From NCBI GenBank assembly GCA_009823505.1, contig VZQC01012328.1, positions 401,672 to 465,671 of the forward strand: a stretch of DNA of 64,000 bases. The letters are read 5' to 3'. A program made the position numbers and the translations under genes. The stretch comes from Rhizomys pruinosus (taxonomy: Eukaryota > Chordata > Mammalia > Rodentia > Spalacidae). Of the stretch, positions 46,679 to 57,944 are shown piece by piece. The notes beneath the pieces were generated by a model that saw only the letters and a program-made list of their open reading frames with translations, did no database searches and had not been told where the DNA came from. Positions within the stretch are counted from its first letter, which is position 1, and each line of letters opens with the position of its first letter.

Positions 46679-46742
<64 letters not shown>
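46261..46742. repeat. About 480-bp C-rich block
   Basis: Long C runs (one about 60 bases, ending at 46,742) with sparse A, G and T islands. The corresponding stretch of unit C is ordinary sequence plus an L1 tail. Proline-rich or glycine-rich open frames here are artefacts. Possibly an assembly or gap-fill error. Confidence 0.92.
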
Positions 46743-46745
<3 letters not shown>

Positions 46746-47219
46746 GACCTGTGTAGACGATCCTGCCTCTCCTGTTACGAAGGGGCAGAAGACTCTCTGC
46801 GCCAGCCCCCGGCACCAGGCTGTGCTGTAGGGATTTAGTGACTGACAATGGACTGTATCACATTTCACATTTAAACTTGTGAAATGCAAGCATCAGACAT
46901 GGGGCCATGCTAACTGAGACAAGGTCTCAGGAGTGAGGAGACGAACCGGTGGGGGAGTGACCTGGACTGAAGAAGCACAAGAAAGAGTTATGGAGGGTGG
47001 AGGAGAAGATGACTACCTTAGGATTCCTAGATTATGGTGACTTAGACTCCAGTGGATTAGTTGCTAAAAGGACAATCTAGGGTGTAGGGCAACTTCATAG
47101 GAGATGGAAGCTCTTTCTTTGAATGTTACTAATGGGATGAGTTCTCGTGGGGGCTTGGGGTATGGTGGGGGACTGGGTTTTATTGGGAACCATGTATGAG
47201 TTGTGCAAATGTTCAATAA

Positions 47220-47500
47220 AAAGAAGCACAAAAACTCTCTCAGCCAGCAAATGAGAGGCTGTAATTCCTCAATAAGGCTGGATCCTACTGGCCACTTCTC
47301 CAGTTCATATGTAAGCTTTTGTCTGCTTGAGTTTGCATGGGTCCTGTGTGTGCTGTCATCATCCCTATAAGTTCATAGGAGCAGGTTCCTAGGATCCTGT
47401 AAGACTGTTTCCTTATGGTCATGCACCAATACTGGCTCTTACTATCTTTGCAGCATTCTGAGTGTATTGGGCTGTCTGGAGTAACATGGGTTTAGTTTTA
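47220..47500 (-). mobile_element. L1 3'UTR fragment, minus
   Basis: gcttttgtctgcttgagtttgcatgggtcc, gtgtgctgtcatcatccctataagttcata and ctggctcttactatctttg, also matching 2,450-2,600. Confidence 0.65.
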
Positions 47501-47553
47501 TTGCACAAATCATTATAGAACATCTGCTGTTGATGACAACACTTGTGTTTAGA

Positions 47554-48501
47554 TCAGGAACCAAGGGCTCTTTGTAAACAGTTGATACTCAATACTGGCA
47601 AAGAAGAAGTAAATTGTAAGATGACTTTATTGTTCTTCATTAGCAAAAATGGGCAAATGGTTGGATAGCTTGTTGATAAGACTGCATTAATCCCTTCTAA
47701 TCTTGGAACTTTTTCAGGTATAAAAAACCCATAAAGAGTAATAATGTTGTTCAACCAATAAAAGAAGACAAAGGAGCTTACCAATAACAGGATAGTATGT
47801 GTGGCTCTGTGTTCAGGAGATGGTTGGGAGGAAAGGCTTGAGCTATGGAGGTGCTGGGCTCTCTTATGGTGTGCATAGAGGAGATTCACCATGTAAAGGC
47901 TCATCCACATCATGATGATCACAAAGAAGAGATCTCGAGTCAGTATGACACTCAAAAAGAATTCTGGATTGATGGTCGCAAACTGTGTGGTTTCACAGTA
48001 AGCATGTGAATAACCATGACCAACATGAGTGTAATTGGTTTTGGCCTTCACAGTCTCAATGACAACCACATAGATGATCAGGTTGCTGAACCAGGAAACC
48101 AGGAAGGAAGGAAAAGTCCAAGTAGAGAGTTTTGGCTTAAGCCATGCCCACTTAGAATTACTGGGAGTGATGGTGATGGCTTGAAATGTGCTTAGAATGC
48201 AGGTCGTGCAGATGGAAAGAGCCCGGGTAACCCTGAATATATACAAAACTGCCTTACAGCCAGCATCATCCAGGAAATGACTTACTCCAAAGGATGACAC
48301 AATAGCTGGTACCAATATGAATATGGTTGTCAACATATTGACTGTAGTCAGGTGGATGAAAATGGCATCTACTGGCTTTTTAAAGTGAGGGTGGACTAAG
48401 AATGTGTACCCATATAACATGAGGAGCAATGAGTTCCCTAGGACACCAGCACAGAGCTGGGATATGAGGAAAACCCCCAACAGAGTGTCGCTTATGAACA
48501 T
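47554..48501 (-). CDS. Vmn1r: Vomeronasal type-1 receptor (V1R), intact
   Basis: A single-exon, 315-residue seven-transmembrane receptor of normal V1R length with no stop or shift. Approximate membrane segments: 6-30, 46-68, 82-108, 130-150, 184-208, 234-258, 270-290. Family marks are GNSLLLMLY in TM1, KKPVDAIFIHLTTVN entering TM2, RALSICTTCILSTFQAITI in TM3, and SYPTICPFLLMKNNKVI in TM7 with a short tail. C82 and C169 can form the usual disulfide, and N156 (NYT) is the typical glycosylation site of extracellular loop 2. V1Rs sit in apical vomeronasal sensory neurons and signal through Gi2 for pheromone-type cues. Regulatory and 5' non-coding exons are not visible. It lies between two homeobox copies and on the opposite strand. 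Ligand and exact V1R subfamily are unknown. Confidence 0.95.
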   Translation of the reverse strand: MFISDTLLGVFLISQLCAGVLGNSLLLMLYGYTFLVHPHFKKPVDAIFIHLTTVNMLTTIFILVPAIVSSFGVSHFLDDAGCKAVLYIFRVTRALSICTTCILSTFQAITITPSNSKWAWLKPKLSTWTFPSFLVSWFSNLIIYVVVIETVKAKTNYTHVGHGYSHAYCETTQFATINPEFFLSVILTRDLFFVIIMMWMSLYMVNLLYAHHKRAQHLHSSSLSSQPSPEHRATHTILLLVSSFVFFYWLNNIITLYGFFIPEKVPRLEGINAVLSTSYPTICPFLLMKNNKVILQFTSSLPVLSINCLQRALGS

Positions 48502-48870
48502 AATGTCAGTAATGCATTAGATGCTATTAGCTTTGTCTAATAGAGCTGCAATGAAAACTGGGCCTACTGAATGGTCAGTCTAAGGGTAAAAATGATGCCT
48601 GGGGGGAGGGGGAGACAGTGACTGACAGTTGAGAAGAAAAGAAGGTTGGTCAGTTGCCTGACTCCTTTGTTTCAGGTCCCGATGTGGCACCTCCAGGAGG
48701 AACTGCATGGATTCCAGGCTTTCTTGAGTAGCTTACAAAGTAGGCATTGTTTAGAGGCAGTTAGGATCAGTGGAAATGCCCTGAAGCATGTTACATGAAG
48801 CAAGAGAGCAGGTTGGCCTATGTGAAACAAAAACATAGGTATGAAGTTTTCTTGTTCAGCGGATTGGACT
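48502..48870. other. Upstream flank of the V1R gene
   Basis: No recognised repeat. A short G-rich stretch lies at about 48,600-48,612. The promoter is not identifiable by eye. Confidence 0.5.
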
Positions 48871-48874
48871 GTAC

Positions 48875-49013
48875 CTTTTTCTGACACAGGGTATCCCTGT
48901 GGCCTTAGCTGGCCTGGAACCTGATCAGGAACCAGGCTGGCCTCAATCTCACAGAGATCCATTTGTTTGACCTTCTGAATGCTGGGATTAAATGTATACA
49001 CTGCCTCATGCGG
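48875..49013 (-). mobile_element. B1 SINE, minus
   Basis: ctgacacagggtatccctgtggcc ... tgctgggattaaatgtatacactgcc. Diverged. Confidence 0.8.
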
Positions 49014-49744
49014 CTTGGACTCTATGTTTTAAAACGTGTTTAAAAGTTTTAATCTTTCTTGAGAATAATTTTGTCTCACGAATGGAGAGTAATATGCATA
49101 ACTGAGTGTGTGTGGAGTTGATTGCATTCAGACTCCATTTAGGTTAGTGATATTTAATTTCAAAGTAAATCAGATTTTCCTCATGGGTTTTTGTCCTCCA
49201 TACAAACCCTTGGGTCCACCAACAAAGTTCTGAACATCTTTTTCTGCTCCTCACAACTTAGTGTAGAGTTGTTGATACGCACACCTTGAGACATAGCTCC
49301 CAATATATTCCTGCAGTGTTGAGCTCATTTGGGGCACAGTTCTGACATATGCAGGGAATGAATAGAACTGAGGATAATCAAGATAGGGGAGGTAACCCTG
49401 AGTTACAAAGATAAATATCACACACTTCCCCATGGGGAGTCTGGTGGGAAAGTGCACGAATCCAGTGAAACTCTTTGTAAGCTGGAGAATAATAGTGATG
49501 GAACTGTGGGTGGATGTAATCCAAATCCCACTGTATCCACATATGGATACCCTAGAGTACAACACACAGTTACAGTTTGTATTGCTCAAGGCGGAGAAAG
49601 CTTCAATCCATTTGGAAAACTTAACAGGACATAACAGACTAAATGTATGTTGGAGAAGAGTGAACAAAATCACATTCAAGCTCTGTGCTAATGGATTCCA
49701 TCTTACTTTGTTAGACCCCCCACAGGCTTTTCCCACCCCCATCT
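49014..49744 (-). other. Unassigned sequence with a 163-codon minus open frame
   Basis: The frame 49,742-49,251 encodes a mildly hydrophobic, Ser/Thr/Tyr-rich protein (FTLLQHTFSLLCPVKF, IWITSTHSSITIILQLTKSF). I recognise no domain. The plus strand is also open over much of the same stretch, which argues against it being a real gene. It abuts L1-like sequence at 49,745, so it may belong to that repeat. Confidence 0.35.
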
Positions 49745-50900
49745 TGCCCTTGGCCTCCTGATCTGGCTGCCACAGGCCTGAGCACTACACTGTTAACTCA
49801 GATCCTGCCCACTGCACCCTCATTCAGTGGCACCTGAGCAGCTGTACGCTCTCCTTGTTCTCTGTCCCCTTGGAGCCTTGGCTCTAGGCCTGCTGCTATT
49901 CTTCCCCTCAGAGCTCTGGACAAGCCTCCTAACCTGGACCCTGGCCACTATCTCCTGATCCCCTGCACCCAAACAGCATTCTCCAGATTTAGGGTCCACA
50001 CATACACTGCCTAGTTTGTTCAACCTCCCCAGGCTGTCCAAACCCCCATCTGCCTGCCAAAGACAGGTCTACTACTGTGTGAGAACCTGAAACATACAAC
50101 TACCTTTCCACACCTAAGCAAAAACAACCAAGCTACATCAACAATATAAACAGAACCAAACTTCAAATAAACAAAGAACTGGACTGCTCAAGCAAAGACT
50201 ATCAAAAGGTTTAAAAAAATAGGAAGTAGAATACACAGGGCATGTTGGGCATGATCAAAAGACCAAATCTGCACATCATAGGATTAGAGGAAGAAAAATC
50301 TCACATCAGTGAACTTGTCCAGATCCTCAGCAGGATTCTAGAAGAAATCTTCCCCAAATTAAGGAAATACATACCTATGTAAATACAAGATGCATATAAT
50401 AGAACACTAATTATAAAGGGCCAGAATGGAAACTCTCCATCGCATATGATAGTAAAAACATTAAATGTACAAAACAAAGAGAGGGTACTGGAGGCTGCAA
50501 GAGAAAAATCAATGTTAAGTATAAAGGAATACCAGATTACAGCTGACTTCTCAATGCAAGCTGTGATAAAGAAGCCTGAGTAATATCACATTTTGACCTT
50601 GTGCTAACAGATTCAGGATCTCACACGAACGCACACATTTCAAATGCCATGGGAGGGAGGAAGGGACCTTGTGCAAGCAGTGTTTTCATGATAATTGGAT
50701 CCTTGAAGAAATCAAGAAGGAAATGGAACAATTCTTAGAACTGAATGAAATTGAAAACAAAATATAATAACATGGAGCACAATGAAGAGAGTTATATGAG
50801 GAGTTATATGAGACACCTAGGAATGAAATAAATAATTTCAATAGACTAACAGCATCCAATGAGATAGAAGCAGTAACTGGAAATTTCCCAGCTTGCTAGC
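49745..50900 (+). mobile_element. Old L1/HAL1-like 5'UTR and ORF1 remnant
   Basis: C-rich 5'UTR-like start, then degraded ORF1-like sequence (accaaatctgcacatcatagg, cttccccaaattaagg, gcaagagaaaaatcaatg, cagctgacttctcaatgcaag). No intact frame. Confidence 0.6.
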
Positions 50901-52270
50901 ACAAGTCCCACACCCCCATGCACACATCAGAGTGGCAGATTCCCCAAACCCAGCACGTCGTGTCTACTGTGCCAGTCCCTAGGCCTAGGTCGGATCACAC
51001 ACATCTGTGTACCTACCAGACATATGAGGTCCCTGACCCTAGCTATTTCTCTCCAGCCTCTCACATTCGCAGTCCTATCTCAGGTCGTGCCACCTTTACA
51101 TGGACCTAGAACAGTTAGTTCTCCAGAATCTCCTCTGCCTTTGCAACCATTCTCGCACTCCTAGGCATAGTCGTGTGTCTGTGCCTCATTCATCAGCCCA
51201 GAAAGACCAAGCCAGGGTAGATGCTTGCATGTCTTCCTGGTTAGCACAGAACTGGAATCTCAAGTCAGAAACCAACACTGACCTCTCTGCTTTCCTGCTC
51301 TCCTAGCAACCACCCTGCCCACCCTGCTGTTTCATGACCACACTGACTCCATCCTGGAACCTCAGGTTTAAAAGATGCAACTACCCCTAACTGAAGTGCA
51401 AACATTTCTGACACTAAATTAATTTGCACAAGAACACAGAATGGCTCCCAAAGTGAACACCGAACACTATTCTGCTGGGTGACAAAATGACAAGTTTGGA
51501 TAAGAGAAAACAGACAACCAAACGTTCAACAAGGAGAGATCAGATATCCACACCAAGAAATACCCCAAAGCATATAACTCCAGATGCCTATGTGAATAAC
51601 CAGACTATATATCTCCTACTACAGTAGCACCTGCATGATAATGTGTCTTGAGAAAGGTAATCTAGGTGATGTCTAAGACAATGATTTCAAATAAGGACAT
51701 GAATAAAAGTTGGATGAAGACCTCAAAAGGACAAAGAGTAGAACAGATCAAGCAAAACTATTCAAGTATGGAATTAGAATTAAATAAAATTTCCCATCCA
51801 CAGCTGAGGGACCATTGAGGAACAGACAGTGGAAAGAACATAAGATCCAGGGTTGGTTCATGAACACAGGGAAGCAGAGGCTTTCAGGCCACTGGGAGCT
51901 TGCACATGTGAACTTGTGCAATGGTGGCATCGAGTGCAGGACCCATGCCGACTCAATCAGAAAAAGGCCCAGAGTGGACTGAGGGAAATGAGAAGCCAGC
52001 TTGGCCTAGCCTGGGGACTGTTCAGAGACAGATTGCTGCTGGGTGAGGGAGAATGAGTATTCCTTAAGGTCTCTGAATGGGCTGCCTAGGCTCCAGTAGA
52101 TGAACTTGCACACAGGGACATCTGGGTACAAATGCTTAATCATATGTGACTTAACGTGTGTGGTAGAATACCTGAGGTGCCTGGGGGTGCTGTGGGGAGA
52201 TGAATGGGGAAAGGGTTCTAAATTTGATTAAGAACTGTTTTGTAAAATATACAAAAGCTCAATAAAGTAT
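50901..52270. other. Unassigned, probably old L1-derived
   Basis: No gene domain seen. 52,050-52,270 resembles, loosely, the tail at 46,900-47,215 (G-rich stretch, then caataaag). A reverse B2 head fragment follows at 52,280-52,312. Confidence 0.45.
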
Positions 52271-52389
52271 TTTGTCAGTGCCCTTAACCGCTGAGCCATC
52301 TCTCCAGTCCCGGTATTAAAATATTTTGTAAAGAGAGTTATAATCTCTGAAATACAGCAAACTGAAATACAATTTAGGACTCAGTCCAA

Positions 52390-52494
52390 AACCTCAGAAA
52401 GAAACCCTCAGAAGTAGACTGGATCGAGTTGAAGAGAGAATATGAGATCTGAGGACAAGGTGAAGGAAATTGATTAATAATTCAAAAAAGGTAA

Positions 52495-52535
<41 letters not shown>

Positions 52536-53260
52536 AGGACCTGCAACACGTTTGGAACATTATTGAAAAAGCAAACCTACAAATGATAATGTAGAAGAAG
52601 GAGAAGCAACACAGGTCAAAAATCACAGAAAATATTTTTCACAAAATAAAAGTAAAAACCCCCAATCTAAGGGAAAAGATACATACCAAGGTGTAAGGGG
52701 CATAGAGAACAACAAAGGAGACAGGGCCGGAAAAGAAACTCCCCTGTGTTGTCTAGTAGTCAAAGCACTAAAGGTACAAAACAAAGAAAAGACACTTAAA
52801 GCTGCTAGAGAGAAATGTCAAGTCACATGTAAAAGTAGGGTCATCAGAATTACAGGTGAATTTTCAGTGGAGACAGTGAAAGCCAGAAGGGCTTGGACCA
52901 ATCTGTCACAAATCCCGGGAGTATGTACATGCTGGACCCAGATTACTGCATCCACTGTCACCAATAGAACTCATCCCAGCAATAACGGAATTGAGAACTC
53001 TGGAGTTGAATGATATCATAAAGCAAACCACTCAAACACTAAAGTACCCTTTCTTCTCAGTATCCCATGGATTGAGGAAAACTGAAAGAATGTTCTGTAT
53101 CCTATCTGAGCACAAAGGAGTGAAGCTGGATATCATCAACAATAGCAATGGCAAAAAAACACACAAATTTGGGCAGCTAAACAACACAGTGCTGAATGAA
53201 AATTGGGCCCATGTGGAAATCAAGAAGGAAATTAAAAATTCCTAGAATACAATGAAAATA
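52390..53260 (+). mobile_element. Old L1 fragment spanning ORF1 end to ORF2 piece
   Basis: acatttaaagctgctagagag-type ORF1 C-terminal sequence (cagtggagacagtgaaagccagaagg), then ORF2-like sequence near 53,100-53,260 (gcacaaaggagtgaagctgg, aacacagtgctgaatgaa). Contains (GA)n at 52,498-52,533. Confidence 0.65.
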
Positions 53261-53299
53261 CAATAGCTCAGATTCTGTGAGACACAAGGAAGGGAGTCT

Positions 53300-53580
53300 G
53301 CCCTACATGGGTCTGTGCTGCTGTGATAAACCATTGACCAACATGTCTTGGGGGAGGAAAGGGTGTGCTTGTCTTACATTTCTACACACAGTCTGCCTTT
53401 GAGGGAAGCCAAGGCAAGAATTCAAGGCAGGAACCTAGAGGCAGGAACTGAAGCAGAGACCAGGGAGAAATACTGCTTACTGGCTTGCTTCCCCTTGCTT
53501 GCTAAGCTAATTTTCTTTTACAGCCAAAGCCCACTTTTCCCAGGGAGGGCACCAGGTATCTGCAAATAAGACCTCAGTAA
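53300..53580 (-). repeat. Dispersed repeat R1, minus
   Basis: tgctgctgtgataaaccattgacc, aacctagaggcaggaactgaagcagagacc and actgcttactggcttgcttcc. Confidence 0.7.
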
Positions 53581-55770
53581 ACCTTAAATGATTTAAAATA
53601 ATTAATTAGACTAAACAGACTAAATGGGAGATGGATGAAAACTGGAATTACCACCTTCTATCTCTATGCTTAGAGGTTCCCAGCATAACACAAACACACA
53701 CATGTCCAATATAGTAGACAGCAAAAAGATAGATTGATCAGCACATACCTGGAGCACTGAAAGGAGTAACAGAAAAATTGGTCTTCATACCGTTGTATAG
53801 ATTCTATGAAATTTGGCTTTAATTAAGAAGTAGAAAATCCCTAAAATAAGGAATGGAAGAATAAAAATTTCAAGCCAGCTATGAGAAATATTTCCCCTGA
53901 AATAAATTATATAGCACAAAAGGTTCATTAAGGGAAAGAAATTCTGGATATAAACCACCTCATTACTTTAGTAACAGAAGCTTTCAATGTGTGTTATACC
54001 ATACATAGTTTCAATACAACATCAAACATGTGAATTTACAAGGAAGCACCACAAACCCACCACTATAATGGGAGAGTTTGAAAAACTCTTGTGTGTGACA
54101 GAGACACAGACATTAGACAATTTGAGTAAAATAATTCATATTCTTTACATAAAATGCTGTAACACATGCAATCAATGTAAAATACTGATTTTTCATGATG
54201 AGGCACCTAAAAAAAGTGAATGTGGACATGAACTAACACTAAGGAAAGATCAGTGAGATTACACAGTTCATTTTGTAGAAGCATTTTTGCATATGATAAT
54301 TATGTATTGTAAATGGCAAATATCCATTTTCTCAGCATGTTTAAAACAAAAGGTCCCCCTAGGAAGCACACAGTTCTGTCATGAAGTTGAATTGTAGAGT
54401 GTTTCCTCTTGAGATGGTGCCATTGCCCCTTGTGAAGTGAACATAACATCAGGATTAAAATGTTACAGACGAAACTGTAAATATTACTTAAAAGATTATA
54501 GTGATTACCTAGGACAAAAATTGGGGAGGTAGAGAGATAAGAGCAAGTTTATCTAAGATATTGAAAGATTATAGAGTTTTAGAAAACCATGTATTCAATA
54601 TGTCGTTATAGAGAATCATAAATCTTCAATGCTCCCCTGATGACACTGAGTCATTGGCCATATCTGGTGTAATAGCACAGTAAAAGAGAGAAAATAGCAG
54701 AATAACTATGAATAAGAAAAAGAAGTATTGCCAGGATAAATAAAATAGGGAAATATAGTTCATTTAACAGAACAATATGAGAAAATAAATCTGAAGAAAA
54801 AAGTTACTGTAATCAAGGAAAGATGGTGGAAGAGGAGGAATGGAAGGCTGTCTCACCTCTTTCTCTTTCTGCAGGCTGTGCTGGAAAGCCTGAATCAAGG
54901 CAGTGAATCCCATAGACAGGAAGCATCTTGGCAAAGCCACCTAGCAGGAGCCAGGACTAAATCAAGGGCAGAATGACAGGCTTCTCCCCAGTGGATGTGG
55001 ACCAGGCTGCCAACCACGACATCAAAGATCTTGTTTACTTTACATCATTTTGAATCACCCACAGAGAGAGGAAATCAGTTTCCCAGATGTAATGTTAACC
55101 TCTGATAACATTTGTAAGCTAATTAGGAATGCAAAGTCCCTGTGTGAAGATACATGTTTTTGGATGTTGAACTCCAATCAGAAAGTAAAATTCTGGACGT
55201 GGGAGTCATTAAAACTTTTCATTCAGCCACCGACAGAACCTGAGTGCTGATCAGGACTCCAGAGAGCAAGCTCAGTATTCCACTGGAGAGTTCTGTGCCT
55301 CCTGCTCTTACGGAACAGTCTAAAGATTTTCACATTGTGCGGAGGACATTTAGCCAGGCTGTGAGTTTTGTTTTCACCCTATCATTCAGGGATCAGTCAT
55401 GCTTGTAAGATATATTGTTCCTTCAAAAGTAGACCTTTACTTTAAAATTACTTACCCATGTAATAAGAGAAAGGTTGCTTTAAGATTGTATTATTAAATA
55501 ATTCCTATTTAAAATATACTGCCATACAATAAAAGAACAAAGAGAACCTCAAATTATACACAGCCCAGGTCTATCAATGGAACATTGTCAATAACTCTGA
55601 AAACCTAACTGGTATTTCCTCCCATTCTTCCCTGCACGAATCAGTCTCAGAACTGCTTAGTTTTCACATTCAATGTCTATGTCAGATTCAAACATAAAGC
55701 AGTTCAGAATTGATGAAATTCTTTTTTTATGATATCTTATTCTATATTTCTTATAACATTAAGGGTTTTC
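53581..55770. other. No gene recognised
   Basis: AT-rich. An open stretch at 55,050-55,250 and the sequence from 54,870 onward look faintly exon-like (a polypyrimidine run then ctgcag at 54,876-54,881), but no domain is visible and stops occur. I see no repeat with confidence. Confidence 0.4.
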
Positions 55771-55779
55771 TTTAAACTC

Positions 55780-56850
55780 TGAGGAGGCAGCAGCAGGATG
55801 GTGCACTCTGCACGCAGGAGCCTGAGCTGGAGAAGCAATTCAGGAATTGCAATTACCTGACCTAAGAGGGTAGCATGGCTGGGGAAGAGGATTAATGAGA
55901 AGGTCCAGATTCAGGCTTTCTCCTACCCATCTGTGCCCCTGTCACAATAGCCACTAACCATCAGGCACCCACTTTTCCAAGACTCCCTGAACTTCTTGTT
56001 TGTCTCCATTGCTTTGTGATGATCAGCACAGCTTCCTTTTGCAGAGGAACATCACAAGGATATGCTGGTGTGGACCAAAACCTCAGGTTGCCACCCCACT
56101 TCATCCTGCAGCTACAGGTTGAAGGTATCTCCAATCCTGGAGCCATGGTACTGCCCCACAGGTTCTACAGGAGCCTAGACACCAGGGCTTCCTTGGAGGT
56201 CCTGCATCTTCTAACAGAAATTTTACTAGTCCCTAGGAACAAGGTCCTGGACATCCCAAGTTCGTCCTTCCTTCTGGACTTCCAAAGCCCCAGTGGTGTG
56301 TGATGGGGCCTGAGCAGGAGAGGAAGGCAGAGGCCTCTCCTTCCCACCTTGCATCGTCTCATCAGCAGCCTACCCTAGGGTGGGAGGTCACATCTTTTGA
56401 CCTTTTCCTCCTTTTCTTCCATGTATGGTTTAAGAGGGACCAGGCAATTGTATCAGCAATTTGAGGAGCATCTTAAGGACTGTGTGTTATTCAGGACCAG
56501 GGAGCCTCCCTTCTCTTAGTAGCATTGGAGCCCATGCTCAGCCTGCCTTCCCAAAAGGCTGTGTCCTTGTCACTACTCCTGACAGTGGAGATCCTGTGTG
56601 TCTAAGGCTATGAGGTATTTGGTCCCTTTAGCACTCCAGCCCTCAAGTATCTTCCATCCCCAGATACCTCCATCTTCAGTATACATTAGGCCTCCAGAAT
56701 GTCCTTTGTATAGTAGCTGGGTGTATGTGCTGGATGTCCAAGGCCTACCTGCAGGAGCCACCAGGCCATTTACACCAGCAAGTTTCACAGATTCAGCTCA
56801 ACCTGCTGCAGATGAAGAAAAAACAGACTCGGCTCCAGCCAAAGCCCTTG
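55780..56850 (+). pseudogene. Obox-like homeobox gene, copy C, heavily decayed
   Basis: 55,780-55,914 aligns with the homeodomain exon of copy B: ELEKQFRNCNYL corresponds to VLEDYFQKCNYP, then, after a frameshift, a frame with KRINEKVQIQ corresponds to ERINVTKDQIK. The donor is gone (cag|gctttc instead of GT). The second exon is recognisable at 56,423, where V47-W48-F49-K50 are encoded (gtatggtttaag) but N51 is lost. The base before is cat, not cag, so the acceptor is also broken, and stops follow within 20 codons. The intron between them aligns with copy B's (cctagacaccag, caccttgcat, ttttgacctttt). Copy C is a dead paralogue, much older in divergence than the flank that follows it. Confidence 0.75.
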
Positions 56851-57944
56851 CTTCAGCTTTGGGGCTTTTTGTAGAGCAGGCTGGCTTCCATGTTCTGTCC
56901 TTCCCCCTCATTGTGCCTCCTGAATGCTGAGATTACAGGTGTGTGCTTACAGGCCTGGCTTACTTATGAACACATTTTTTAGTTAGTAACTTGTAACTAT
57001 TTCCTATTGTGTCACTTGTCCTTATTTAATAAGAAGTTGTTTTTGAGTTAAATTTAATATGTTGTGTTTTACTATTTCCACTGAGAATCATTAAGTCATG
57101 AAATATTCTGACACTGGGTTTAATGCTAGGCCGTGAACAGTGTTTGCTGCTCTTGGGGAGGACCACAGTTCAGTTCTGAGCCCCTGGTTCTGTGCTCACA
57201 ACAGCCCCAAAGTCCAGCTTCAGGGGATCTGACACCCAATTCCAGCCTTGGTGTCACCCACCCATACAGTTGTCTCATGAATATGTAGACTCCTTCAAAT
57301 TTGAAAGATGGTTTTACTGCTCTAGTAGCCTGGGTTGCATCCTTTTAGAACTTAGAGTCCATCTTTCTGATAATTTCTGGCTCTAGATTTTTCTGGCAAA
57401 TAGTCTGGTATAACTCCAATGGACCTGCCTTTATGAATGACTTGACTATTCTATCTTGCAGCTCTCAATACACTTTCTTTTTTTAATGTTTCAATGTTTT
57501 AACTATCATAGGCCACAGGGTGCTTCTCTTCTAGTCTTGTTTGGTGTTCTGTGGGCAACCTCTCCCTGTGTAGTATCCTCTTCCTACTTCTATGCCCATG
57601 GTCATAGGTCAGGTCATTCATGGTGTTGCAGACTTTGCCCAGGATCTGTCATGTAATTCCCTCAGTGTATGGTCCTGTCCTCCTTTTCTTCCAGTTACCA
57701 TCATCTTCAATCCATGTCACTAGTGAGGCACACCACTGAGACTTTTATTTCATTTATTGAGTTTTTCATCTTGATCAGCATTTCAGTTTGGATTTTTCAG
57801 CACTTCTCATTCTTCACGGAATTCTGTTTTCCTGTCTAGCAGTGACTTCCTTACTGAGACATTCTCTTTGTATTTGCTCACCTTTATAGGCTCCTGTCTT
57901 CTTTGAATACTTTCACCATTTGAGGACCATTGTTTTATTTTTAT

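Larger units (their letters stand above)
45340..47215 (+). repeat. Downstream duplication unit, copy B, right part
   Basis: 45,340-46,215 matches 61,685-62,555. After the C-rich block, 46,750-47,100 matches 63,660-64,000 (ctgtagggatttagtgactgac, gagacaaggtctca, cctggactga). Its end beyond 47,100 cannot be tested, as unit C leaves the window. Confidence 0.85.

Noticed and set aside
46122..46889. Proline-rich (207 codons) and glycine-rich (191 codons) open frames
   Set aside because: Caused by the C-rich block; no codon structure, and unit C has no counterpart.
55050..55250. Possible exon
   Set aside because: Weak splice-like sequence to the left only, with no recognisable domain and no second exon.
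56016..56303. 95-codon open frame
   Set aside because: Falls in what aligns with the intron of homeobox copy B.
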